From Trachythela sp. YZ-2020 (Eukaryota > Cnidaria > Anthozoa > Malacalcyonacea > Clavulariidae): 64,000 bases of DNA. This document shows positions 54,729 to 64,000 of this stretch, in pieces (within the stretch, counting starts at the first letter, position 1; the number at the start of each line of letters is the position of its first letter). The stretch is from NCBI GenBank assembly GCA_016169945.1, contig JADLSH010000138.1:1973501-2037500 (forward strand), given 5' to 3'. The notes below the pieces were generated by a model. It worked only from the letters and a program-made list of their open reading frames with translations, was not told the DNA's origin and did no database searches. The position numbers were made by a program, and so were the translations under genes.

Positions 54729-56529
54729 AAAATACAATAATTTACTATGCGAGTGAGTTCCTGATTCATATAAAAGAAGTCTCCATCACAGGTGATTTTT
54801 CCAATTTAATTTCGGCACCTAATATACAACTCTCCTTATACCTATTCCTTTTATAAATTACTTTTAAAGTTAATACCTGTATGTGTGTTCACTATGTAAA
54901 AATAGTTCCTGAATAAATTCGCGACTTACCCACTCTCGCTTCGCGAGTCGATGAGGCGAGTGGAAAGCGAGCGGGCAATGGAAACGGGTGCTTCAGGAAT
55001 TCACTATACAAAATAAAAAAACATGCATAGGCTTTCTATATAAATAATTTTATAACCTTTTTATATAAATACTTGACCTCATAGAATCTGAGGTTTCAGC
55101 TGTGATTTTGGAGTATGAATCTCTAATTACGATTTAAGAGTTGAACTACTAAGTAGAATAAATACGAACACCGAACGATTTAGCAAATATATTACTATAT
55201 AATTTCGATGTATTTGGCGGGGAGACGTTCTCGTTTCTGCTGCTTGTAAAACGTTATATATTTTGGGCACTTCATTACGGATTCTGTATGTTTTCGTAAA
55301 TATCAGGCCAAGATACACATTGATTAACATATTTCAACCCCCATGCATGTCATCTTGTTGTAGAAAATATTGCATTCAAGCCTCATTTGACGTAAGATCA
55401 CGAGATGGGGGAGCAAAAGGCAAGACCATATTCTTCACAAAAATCTTCTTGTATTTTATTTCGCGACCTCTAAATTAAATTGCTCCGTCTAAAGGCACCT
55501 TTTACGCATAACTGGTCAGAAGGGATAATTCATATTTGAAGTAAGTAGCTTTTCTTTTGATGCTCAGTTTTACCTTCTGCAATGTCGCCCGCGTGCGTAA
55601 TGAGCTAAAACAGGCTTAAAACAAATATGAACAGTTTAAGTTAGAAAATATGTGTTAACCGATACTTGATCCCACTTCCACCATCAGTTAAAATGTTAGG
55701 ACAAAAATACCCCGGATAGAAGCATTTGTCATAGTATATAACATAAATGACTGCTTTGACACTCATCAAGCGCAGTGTGAAATCTATTTTACTTTACCTT
55801 CAAGATTTGGGATTGCAGAAATCCTTTCATCCTCGCTTGATTTGCGAGTGGTTTTCTTCAAATTCATTTTCCGTAGAGATTGCCTAAATTTTAAACAAAT
55901 ATAGATTATGTTGTGTTCAGCAAAATACTAAGGCCTGACGACTCTATTAATATTTTAGTATAATTTGGATATAACTATCAAATTAAACCAAAGCGTTTTA
56001 TGGATGTATCACAGTAAATACCCACAAAATATCAGCAGCATTGGTTTTCCATTATGTTGGTCTTCATTAATTTCCCTGAAAAATACTCAGACAGAAAAAG
56101 ATAAACAAATATCTACTGTTTATTAAGCAAAGGTGATAATATAAATCAGGAGCGCTGCGTAGCAACATGACAACTTGGTGTGCAACTGGCAGGTTTTTCA
56201 CAAGTGGCTTATAGTGATTTTCAAATATATCAACAATGATGACAACCCATCAAATATAGCTGTGCTTACATGACTTAAAGCCGCGCGTTTACCTTTGCGG
56301 AATTATAGTACTCGTTACATTTCGTCCTGCACATATAGATTACTAGAATCAAATTCTAACAATCGTTGCACGATGTTATATGGCACGAGATTTTGTGCAG
56401 CTATGTTGAGAACATCCGAATAATTTATAGCTGCGCTTTACGAGATTTTGAAAATATTCTAAATTTTCAAAGAATTTGACTGCAATGCTTCAAAAAATTA
56501 AAACATTGAAGTGCCTCAAAGAAGTAAAT
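54729..56529. other. Non-coding stretch
   Basis: No gene recognised. A small inverted pattern (CACTCTCGCTTCGCGAGTCG, 54940-54960) is present. Confidence 0.45.
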
Positions 56530-57374
56530 AGTAATATATGTTGTTTTCGATTCTTTTTTGTGAGGTGGCGCAAGGGGCGCACGAGAGGGCGCATCATTAA
56601 ATATTCAAACATCATTAACATATGAGGGGTGCATTATGTAATGAATATAAACATTCATTAATTATGCAACTCGTTCCTACTCCTTTGAGACCTATCAACC
56701 CTTATTAGTATGACGTCACAGAACAAGGCGAGGCAAGTTTGGGCGAACAAACAATAATTTTCCTGAGTTCAGCATATTTTAGGTGGAGAAATATGGCTTT
56801 TTTGTCAAGAATTTTATAAACTCCTTATTAGTAATAAATATATTCTCGTATCTAGTGAAGTGTTTCTTACAACCAATATAGAGAAGCTTAACCTAGTATA
56901 CTGTTATTGTCTTATGCGAAGTAATAACAAGCAGAAATATAGCTATCCTAAACGAGAAGATCTTAAAGTTTATCGGCATACGATATGCGAGCGTTGCTAA
57001 AGTCTTATTAGAGCAAACAAATATATGTTTGCCAAGCGAATATATAAACGTAACTCTTAAAGGTATAAAAATCAAAGCTTTCATTTTCCTACCAATATTG
57101 CGAATGCGACGCTTAAGCATTGGCATTGCGAACAATAATACATTTAACATTAGACTATATAAAAGCAGCTAGACATATATACGACAACTTTCAAACAGAG
57201 AGCTAAGATGCACAATTCTATGCGTTGCCATGCCTTGTTAGGAGAAAACAATTAAATCTAGTTTGCATAGTACATTTTGTATATTAAATCATTAAATTAA
57301 ACCGGTCATAAACACAGCCAAACGTACCTGAGCGAACACGAACCAGATAACTATAAGCAAACAGATTTATCTTT

Positions 57375-57722
57375 GTAAGATACTGTATTATATCCTAAGA
57401 TACTCTATGTTATCCTAATATGATATCCTAAAATGATATCCTAAGATACTCTATGATATCCTAAAATCATATCCTAAGATACTGTATGATATCCTAGGAT
57501 GATATCCCAAAATTATATCTTAAGATACTCTTATGATATCTTAAGGTACTCTGTGATATCCTAAAATGATGTTCTAAGACACTGTACGATATCCAAAAAT
57601 GATATCCTAAGATACTCTATGATATCCTATGATGATATCCTAAAATGATACCCTAAGATGATATCCCAAAATGATATCCTAAGATACTGTATGATATCCT
57701 AAGATATGATATCCTATCTCTA
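57375..57722 (+). repeat. Minisatellite of TGATATCCTAAGATACT-type units
   Basis: Roughly 13- and 18-bp units of ATGATATCCTAAAATG and ATGATATCCTAAGATACTCT alternate for about 350 bp, inside the long-TIR element. Confidence 0.93.
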
Positions 57723-57804
57723 ATACTAACGCTAAGTCTAGCTCTAACAACAAGGTTAAGCTGAGAGTTGAGACTACTAACTAGAGCCATACTTAGTGTA
57801 AGTA

Positions 57805-58040
57805 TTAGAATTGGGGTTAAAGAAAGGGCTAGAGTTAGAGTTAGAGAGAGAGTTAGAGTTAGAGTTAGAGTTAGAGAGAGGGTTAGAGTTAGAGAGAGGG
57901 TTAGAGTTAGAGAGAGGGTTAGAGTTAGAGAGAGGGTTAGAGTTAGAGAGAGGGTTAGAGCGGGGTTATGGTCCGAGTTTAAGGGAGGATTAGAGTTAGA
58001 GAATTAGGATTAGAGAAAGGGTTAGAGAGAGAGGAATGGG
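57805..58040 (+). repeat. Hexamer-based TTAGAG/AGAGGG array (telomere-like)
   Basis: Built from 6-bp steps of TTAGAG, AGAGGG and GTTAGA. The main unit is GAGAGAGGGTTAGAGTTA (18 bp), repeated about six times. One frame reads VRVRER repeatedly, but this follows from the repeat and not from selection. The hexamers are one substitution from the animal telomere repeat TTAGGG. Confidence 0.9.
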
Positions 58041-58433
58041 ATTTATCTTTCTTAGCTTATCTTTATCTTCCTCGTTTAATATGCTGAAGTCAGCCAAATT
58101 ATTGTTTGTTCGACCAAAGTTGCCAGTTCTTGTTTTGTGACGTCATACTAATAGGGGTTCAGAGGTCTCAAAGAAGCAGGGCCGAATTGCATAATTAATG
58201 AATGTTTATATCAATTTCGTTAGAGCTCATCATATGTTAATGATGATGCGCCCCCTCATATGTTAATGATGTTTGAATATTTAATGATGCGCTTCTTCAT
58301 GCGCCCCCTTGCGCACCACGAAAGAGGATCGAAAACAACCTAAATTACTACTGAAGTTGCTGTAGTTCTACTCCAGTAACACACATAAAAAATTTGTCCT
58401 ATTTAGGTCTACACATGAGAATAACTATTTTAC

Positions 58434-58550
58434 CTGAACAACTAACTCCACTTCCTGTGAATCCCATGTTACAGGTACATGTAAAGGAACCGGGGTTATC
58501 TTTACAATTTGCAACTGGACTACAGGGATTTTTTCCGCATTCTTTGATAC
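58434..58550 (-). CDS. Single exon encoding a calcium-binding EGF-like domain
   Basis: The minus strand has acceptor TGATTTTAG, 117 nt and donor TTCAG|GTAAAA, phase 1 on both sides as in classic EGF exons. The peptide contains KECGKNPCSPVANC, KDNPGSFTCTCNMGF and TGSGVSCS. All six cysteines are present in the EGF order, and N-P-G-S-F-x-C-x-C is the cbEGF core. The first Asp of the calcium motif is not in the exon; the residues before the first Cys are I-K-E. The rest of the gene is not visible nearby: upstream exons would lie at higher coordinates, where only transposon-like genes are seen. Confidence 0.85.
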
Positions 58551-58708
58551 CTAAAATCATTACAAGCGCATTATGCACAAGAAATAATATATTTATATAT
58601 TTAAGACGTTTGTGGTCTTACAAAGAGCCGCTTATTATACAAGGTGTCTCAAAAAAAGGAGACCTTTATAAATTATCCTATTGTTATAATTTGATAGCCT
58701 GAGTACTA

Positions 58709-58951
58709 CAGGGAGTCCCGAAAAAAAGTATACCTTTTGAAATGAAGCCTTTGTTTGAATTTGAATGCCTTATTACTATGCTTACCAGAAGTAGAAAATC
58801 TTGTACTTAACAAGAATGGGCTTATTTATTAAGGTCTCGTTTTTCAATACACCCTGTATTTTACGCTTCCGTGGGTTCAGCATAATGCTCAGGCATTCAA
58901 ATTATTACTATAGGAAAATTTCAAAAGTATGCTTTTTTTCGGGACACCCTG
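58709..58951. mobile_element. Tc1/mariner-like MITE, 243 bp
   Basis: Inverted ends CAGGGAGTCCCGAAAAAAAG (left) and, reversed, CAGGGTGTCCCGAAAAAAAG (right), flanked by TA at 58707-58708 and 58952-58953. No ORF. A related single end (AAGGTGTCTCAAAAAAAGG) lies at 58641-58659. Confidence 0.85.
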
Positions 58952-59273
58952 TATACTGAACCCATGGGTGCGTAAATTGCAATTGAATCGAATTTTATGC
59001 ATCGAGAAGTTATTTAAAAGTTTTGTTTCGTTAAACATATGATTACATACGGATTGATTTAACGCTGCGCTTGAGCCAAGAAAGTTACGTTCATCAAACC
59101 ATAGTTAATAGAAAGATAAACATGGTTAGGAAGGCCGGCAAACTTCAAAGGACTCCTGCTGTGATGTTGACATGTATGTGCACGAAGGTGCACGAATTAA
59201 TGCCAAACATAGGAGCGATACTCACAGGGAACACTATAGAAGGTTGACTTTTCTTTACGTTTGTTTGACAAAT

Positions 59274-60974
59274 ATGGCTGAATGTAGCTCGGAAAGTGAC
59301 TCTAATGTTGATTTTGATGTCGAAAATATTCGTGACGCGTTTATAGAGTCCTTAGAATTGCTTGAAGAAAACGGTGAGGAATTTGATCTCCAGCTGTCTG
59401 ACGCCATTGCTGACGTAAATAACTTTTAAAATCAAATTTCAAGATGTTTGCCTTAACGTATATGAAAGATATAGGTATATTTGACTTTTTGATTGTTTTC
59501 TAATAGGTAGAAGGCGTTAAAAGTTTCCCATGTGACAAATGCGAGAAAATATGCAAGTCTAAAGGCGGGTTAACTAGACATCGGCGTAGTAAACACGAGG
59601 AACAGGAAACAACGCCAACTGCGTCTCAGAAAAAAAATCAAAGAACAAAATGCCAGCAATTGAAATGAATACCATAAAAGAAATGTGCAAGGAAATCGGG
59701 GACAAGGTACGGGAGGAAAAGCTTTATCCTGAAGCTATCATAAAAATTGTGTCCAGCTTGACTCCAAGTAAGGAATTTGTAAAGTATATCAATAATGTGT
59801 TCTCCAAGTTTAATCGAAAGCGTAACCAAGATTCCCTACTAGCCAGCTTCTACGGAGATATTTTAAAGAATTGGAAAAAATTATTTCCAGGCTGTGATAA
59901 CCAAAGTGCCGTCAATGTTTTGTTGATCCACTTTCCGCAGAAAGTTATCAGTCACTTAAAACAGTCAAGTGATTTATCTTGTGAACAGGTAGGGTTTATA
60001 TCTCATAAATGTTTTCTTTCTACATCGTATCCATTTCTGATACATACCTAGATAGTATACGAAGTATAACCCTTTCGAGCGAGCATCTAGAGTGCGATTC
60101 TGATAATTTTCTTTGTCTTTACCTACTTTAGTCAGTGGTTGGTTATTGCCAATTAATGGATTAACGAATCTTCCAGTGTCTCTTGTTAACCCATTAGCTG
60201 GTAATGCACCCATTTTAGTCAGTGGTTGGTTATTGCCAGTTAATGATGGATTAACGAATCTGCCAGTGTCTCTTGTTAACCCATTAGCTGGTGATGCACA
60301 GGTATATGTGCTCTGCTTTAGTGTTTTACTCTAATGCCTTTCGATTATACTCTTCTGTCCTCAATGATACTGTAGGGCCAGTTAACACTATTAATCTGTA
60401 ATATACATTCTTTCAGGAAAGTGAGGAAATCAAGTTAAATCCTGAAGAGCTGGGTCCACTTTCATATGTTGCTGGGTATGTGCTGCATTCAATGCCTAAA
60501 AAGAGTAAGAACTCTCCACATTGGAACTCACAACGGAGCGTAGAGCTGCAATCCTTACTCGCATCAGTCAAGTTAGAGGATGTGAAGAAAGATGAATATA
60601 TTAATTCAATTTCAAGAGAGTCACCAAATGATAACATCAAAGGCATAGCAAAGGAAACAGAGATTGTCTTTTGGAAACATATCCGCAGTAGTAAAGCTGT
60701 AGTTACAACCTCCATTCCAACAGAAAAGATAGTGGATGAGATCCTAATGCAACCTGTGATAATAAGCTTATGGGAAAACATCACTACAGGATTGGATTTT
60801 GACATTTCAAGCGAGTGCAGCAAGTTAGCCCTGGAAAATTTTGTAAAACTACTTATCCAAGTAAGAAGCTTTTCGCATGCAAAGGGCATTGTCAATCGCT
60901 ACAAATTAAAGAGTAAAAAACAAAAAACAAAAGCATTAAGAACGGAACTCAAGAAAATGGCTGAAGAAAAGTGA
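59274..60974 (+). CDS. Three-exon gene: acidic N-terminus, C2H2 zinc finger, transposon-associated C-terminal domain
   Basis: Exons 59274-59414, 59507-59988 and 60417-60974, all joined in phase 0 with GT...AG introns. About 393 aa if the frame is whole. The N-terminus (47 codons, MAECSSESDS) is acidic. Exon 2 opens with VEGVKSFPCDKCEKICKSKG and TRHRRSKHEE, one C2H2 finger. The middle begins MPAIEMNTIKEMCKEIGDKV. Exon 3 has LGPLSYVAGYVLHSM, ENFVKLLIQVRSFSHAKGIV and a Lys-rich end before TGA. The finger and the middle are in different frames: an A8 run (59628-59635) is one base short. The VAGYVLH motif resembles a region seen in P-element/THAP-type transposases, so a transposon-derived gene is likely. 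This is inference. Confidence 0.7.
60127..60301 (+). repeat. Tandem duplication of about 85 bp inside the second intron of the C2H2 gene
   Basis: 60131-60212 and 60217-60300 are nearly identical (AGTCAGTGGTTGGTTATTGC ... AACCCATTAGCTGGT). Each copy follows a TTTTAG/CTTTAG-like acceptor, and the second ends in ACAG|GTATAT, so the block could be used as an exon. Its 170-nt or 83-nt length would shift the frame. Confidence 0.75.
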
Positions 60975-61810
60975 CAATTGTATTTAACAACATGTATATA
61001 TTGCCCAGTGCATTAATTAACACAAATTATTGGTTGATGTTCCAAATTATTAACTGTTATAATACCATACAGTTCATTTTTTTATTTATCATACAATTTT
61101 AATGCACCAATATCAATGTTAAGCCCAGTGGGGGAGGGAGGTCAAGCATATGCAGGGCTTTCAAAATAAGCCGGCGGACGCCGGAGTTCTGCCGGCTAGG
61201 CTACTTTACGTTTTACCACCGGCTACTTTTCATCTGGTCAGAGAAAAAATAATACAAATCGATGTTCCACACAGAATTTAGCGAAACACAAAGATTAATT
61301 CAAACTTAAAGTAAAAATAGAGGAGTTAGGTTTAACTGTCTAGAAGTTTTACTTTTTTTTACTCTCGATCACTATTATTGTATTAGTCACAGACGGCTAC
61401 TTTTTTGGGGCAGCCACCTACTTCAAATTATTCTGAAAGCCCTGTATATGTGGGGCATTTGATCGAATTTTGTATTCAAATTTGATCCTAATCCTGCCTG
61501 CAGTTGAGGATATTTGAACTGAAAAACATGTAATGTCAAATATTCAACACCATCTTTGAAAATGTCTATGTGTTTGACAATATTTTCAGCCCAACAGTAG
61601 GATACTGTATTTGATGATAAATTTGTATGGAAGTACAAACGCCCCTGATTCCAGGCCATTGCATATACCCCAAGAATTTTAAAACCACATTTACTTGTTC
61701 AGTACTGGCATAATGCTAACATATGTATATAACCAGTGTTTCATCTTCACAATACCGGTACGATACTTGATAGAATATTTATGGCATTTCAGGAAATACA
61801 GGAATTGTTT
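60975..61810. other. Spacer between the convergent genes
   Basis: No recognised gene. Short inverted matches (AAGCCGGCGGACGCCGG) are present around 61170-61200. Confidence 0.4.
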
Positions 61811-62095
61811 TACTGTAATCTCTCTAATAAGCCCCCTGGGGCAGAGGGGGGGGGGCTTATTTTCTTTTCCATAAAATCGTGACAATTTTGTTCAAACACA
61901 GAATAATGTGTAAAGAAAACCATGAGATCTTATCAAAACACTTGTGTTTTTGTGTGAATTGGGGCTTAGTGGGAGGGGGGTTATTAGAGGGGAAAGGGGG
62001 TTATCATAGAGGGGGAATGCTTAATAAATTTCTTCATCCAAGAGGGGGGGAGTTATTAGAGATGTGGGGGGGGGCTTATTAGAGAGATTACGGTA
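61811..62095. mobile_element. TA-flanked MITE with G-run interior, 285 bp
   Basis: Ends TACTGTAATCTCTCTAATAA and, reversed, TACCGTAATCTCTCTAATAA, both followed by GCCCCC. The outermost TA may be the target duplication. The interior repeats GGGGGTTATTAGAG-like units and holds a second copy of GGGGCTTATT that can pair with the left end. No ORF. Confidence 0.85.
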
Positions 62096-62227
62096 CCAAA
62101 GGTGCTGTAATACGAGCAACAGAATTACTGCAACTTGCAACACAAACTGATTTCAATGAATGTTAATTGAAAATGTTTATGAATGTTGTTGCACATTTTG
62201 TAACTTATATGTGTGGCATTTTTTTAA

Positions 62228-63748
62228 TTAACATGCGAATGAAATCCGCTTTTGTTGCAAGTTGCAGCAATTTTGTTGCTCATACTGTATTACAACTTTG
62301 TACTCTTCTCCCACGAGACCAACATGCAGCTCGTAAAACATCCGGTTTGGCGATGCACCATCACTCACTGTGGCACAAACCCATAAGTTGCAGGTCAATT
62401 CCAATATGGAGACAGCCTTCCAGAAGATTGGCATTAATTGAAAGGATGTTACATTCTCAGTGCTGAAATATCCCAGTATGTATTTCAGATCACTTGCAAC
62501 ACCTCTCACCATGAATGCCAAGACATGACTTGCAATTGCAGTTGGTGTGTCAAATGCAGCAGTATTCAGGTCATCATCGCCAAGATTGACAAAGCCAATT
62601 AGTTCATTAGTATGTTTGTCAAAAACTAGATTTGATTGAATTTTCATTTCATCAAATGACACAACAACATATCTCTGAACATCAAACAAATTCTTTGTAA
62701 TGTCATTCAGTCTAGATATATTCTCTTCATGAAAACCAGGTTTGGGTTTGAAAAAATTGCGGTAGTCCCTTAGCACACGCTCACTTGGTAACACCAGCAC
62801 ACCAGATGATGCTAATTCTCGGTACACAGATGGGGACTTGGAATGTATCGACAAGCAGAATCGCCTACCAAGGTTGGGTGATGCCAGAAGCTTCTTTTGC
62901 TGCTGCCAAAACAAGTTCATATGTGGTGAACTTTCCAAATCTACTCCCTTTAAAATCTCTTGCAGGTCGCTTTCAAGAGTTTGGTCAACCTTAACACTGT
63001 TGGCCAAAATATCTTTCTCCATTGTATTAAGCCTCCCTTGAAGTTCTTTGCAAGCAATACGTTGCTTCTGAATTGTTGCAATTAACCTTTCTTTACTGCA
63101 GCTGGTGAGAGGAGCTTTGTCCTTTATAGCCAATGCTGGTTTAACTGAACTTAGTTTGGTTTTTGCAGTTAGAAAGCTTGAACAACCAGCACACGGTTCT
63201 TTAGAACCACATAACACCAGACAATTCTCAGACCTGGTAAACATGTCGACTTGGAATGGTGGCCCATCCTCATTATACACATCAGTGAGTAGGGGAATAG
63301 AATGCTTGGGGACATTTGCATGGTCAGTTGTAGGTGACTCTTCAGGCAAATTCTGAAATTCAGAACAAAGACCGCTTGTGTTCAAGATAAACATGGTGAT
63401 CATCAGGCAAAAACCACCCAAATACTGCGACAGAAAATCCAAGTCCTGAATCCACTGTCACTGAATAAACAGGCGATGCATGTTTTCCGTCAAAATATTC
63501 TAAAACAAAATCGTGTTCACGTTCGTTTCTTGACCAGCCACATAATTTGACGGTTGTTACTTTACTCTTGAAGTCGTCCAGATGTTTGCACACACGATTT
63601 GACACAGTCTCGGATGTGGAACTAGAAGAGCCTTCGTCTGGAGTATTGCGTTCAAGTGTCCTTCTCGATATTGCTTCGTTTTGAAACGACTTCTTAGGAA
63701 GATTCAATGATGGTATAGCTCCAGGTGTTAGTTTTTTAGGAGAAGTAT
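62228..63748 (-). CDS. P-element/THAP9-like transposase, main exon (one frameshift, 3'-truncated)
   Basis: Minus strand from acceptor TTTGCAG at 63749. Starts with HTSPKKLTPGAIPSLNLP, which ends a THAP domain (PGAIPS is the usual AVPT-like element). Then an Ser/Glu-rich linker, a region with CSEFQNLPEES, a coiled-coil-like stretch (ACKELQGRLNTMEKD) and the RNase H-like core: YVVVSFDEMKIQSNLVFD, ELIGFVNLGD, LAFMVRGVASDLKYILGYF and CATVSDGASPNRMFYELH. The SFDEM Asp and VSDGAS Asp match positions of catalytic residues in P-type transposases. One frameshift lies near 63370, before SEFQN. After FYELH the frame loses similarity and stops, so the last part is missing, or is on an unseen exon. Confidence 0.75.
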
Positions 63749-63909
63749 CTGCAAATTATTGAAGCAAAATGAAATATTCAACAAAGCGCCATTATATTTC
63801 AAAGAACAATAACAAAGAACCTCTCAACCTCAAAATTGCAACATTCGCTACGCAGAAATATGCAAATCAAATGATGATTCAAATTTCACAGCATTGTGAA
63901 TATACTTAC

Positions 63910-64000
63910 GTCTTTCAATAAACTTTTCCTCAAAATGCCTTTCACATATATGCAATTTGCCTTCGTTTATTTGGCGTCTCAAATTCGCATCCACAACCCG
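63910..64000 (-). CDS. THAP domain, C-terminal part (gene continues beyond the window)
   Basis: Minus strand, 91 nt to donor AGAC|GTAAGT, phase 1. The peptide ends in LHICERHFEEKFIERR, with the C-x2-H-F of the C2CH zinc-binding THAP fold. It joins in phase with the exon at 63748. The start of the THAP domain lies to the right of the window. Confidence 0.75.

Larger units (their letters stand above)
56530..58349. mobile_element. Long-TIR DNA element (1.8 kb) with satellite interior
   Basis: Inverted arms of about 255-270 bp (56530-56782 and 58078-58349). The ends are AGTAATATATGTTGTTTTCG and, reversed, AGTAATTTAGGTTGTTTTCG. Both arms contain GCGCATCATTAAATATTC, CATCATTAACATATGAGGG, TATTAGTATGACGTCACA and AACAAACAATAATTT. 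The interior carries two satellite arrays and no transposase. The TGACGTCA in each arm is a perfect CRE-like site. Confidence 0.85.

Noticed and set aside
57768..58007. Arg/Val/Glu repeat protein in two overlapping frames
   Set aside because: The frames are a by-product of an 18-bp repeat whose length is a multiple of three. No start context or splice signals.

Overview
This is animal genomic DNA: introns with GT/AG borders, secreted multidomain exons, AT-rich spacers and very heavy loads of APE-type LINEs, MITEs, tRNA-derived SINEs and foldback elements. The PAN + EGF + fucolectin-type domain architecture, the LINE families whose 3' ends run into (ATT)n, and the THAP/P-element-like transposase together suggest an anthozoan cnidarian (coral or anemone). 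That taxonomic call is inference. There is no prokaryotic or organelle signal.

Layout. (1) 5643-40290 (+) is one large gene, here assembled from five exons whose splice phases all agree (139+224+133+191+276 nt = 963 nt, 320 aa). It encodes a signal peptide, a PAN/apple-like domain, an EGF-like domain and a fucolectin (FTP)-type lectin domain. About 97% of its span is intron, and the introns hold most of the mobile elements. (2) Intron 1 (5782-28988) carries two tRNA-SINE copies, a hairpin element, an esterase-ORF1 LINE (about 10770-13465, minus), a minisatellite of hairpins (15521-15960), a duplicated promoter-like segment, a LINE (18715-26345, plus) broken by two later insertions (a 3.2-kb long-inverted-repeat element and a 2055-bp DNA transposon with a 9-bp target duplication), and a MITE. 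(3) Intron 4 (31772-39656) carries a PHD-finger LINE with a 2A-like GDIATNPGP motif, itself split by a second LINE. (4) 40300-49100 is an intergenic repeat zone: a hairpin, a hAT-like MITE, a nearly complete but dead LINE (42071-46650, minus), and near-identical 376-bp and 202-bp direct repeats. (5) 49100-56500 has no recognisable gene, but has a 288-bp inverted repeat with one arm tandemly duplicated. (6) 56530-58349 is a long-TIR element with two satellite arrays inside. (7) 58434-64000 contains one calcium-binding-EGF exon (minus), a three-exon C2H2 gene (plus, 59274-60974) with one A-tract frameshift, two TA-flanked MITEs, and a THAP/P-element-like transposase gene entering from the right edge (minus).

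Functionally, the only clear host gene is the secreted lectin-like protein. The rest is a layered record of transposition in which insertion order can be read from the nesting. Exon assembly, repeat boundaries and family calls were made by eye, with no alignment or database search.
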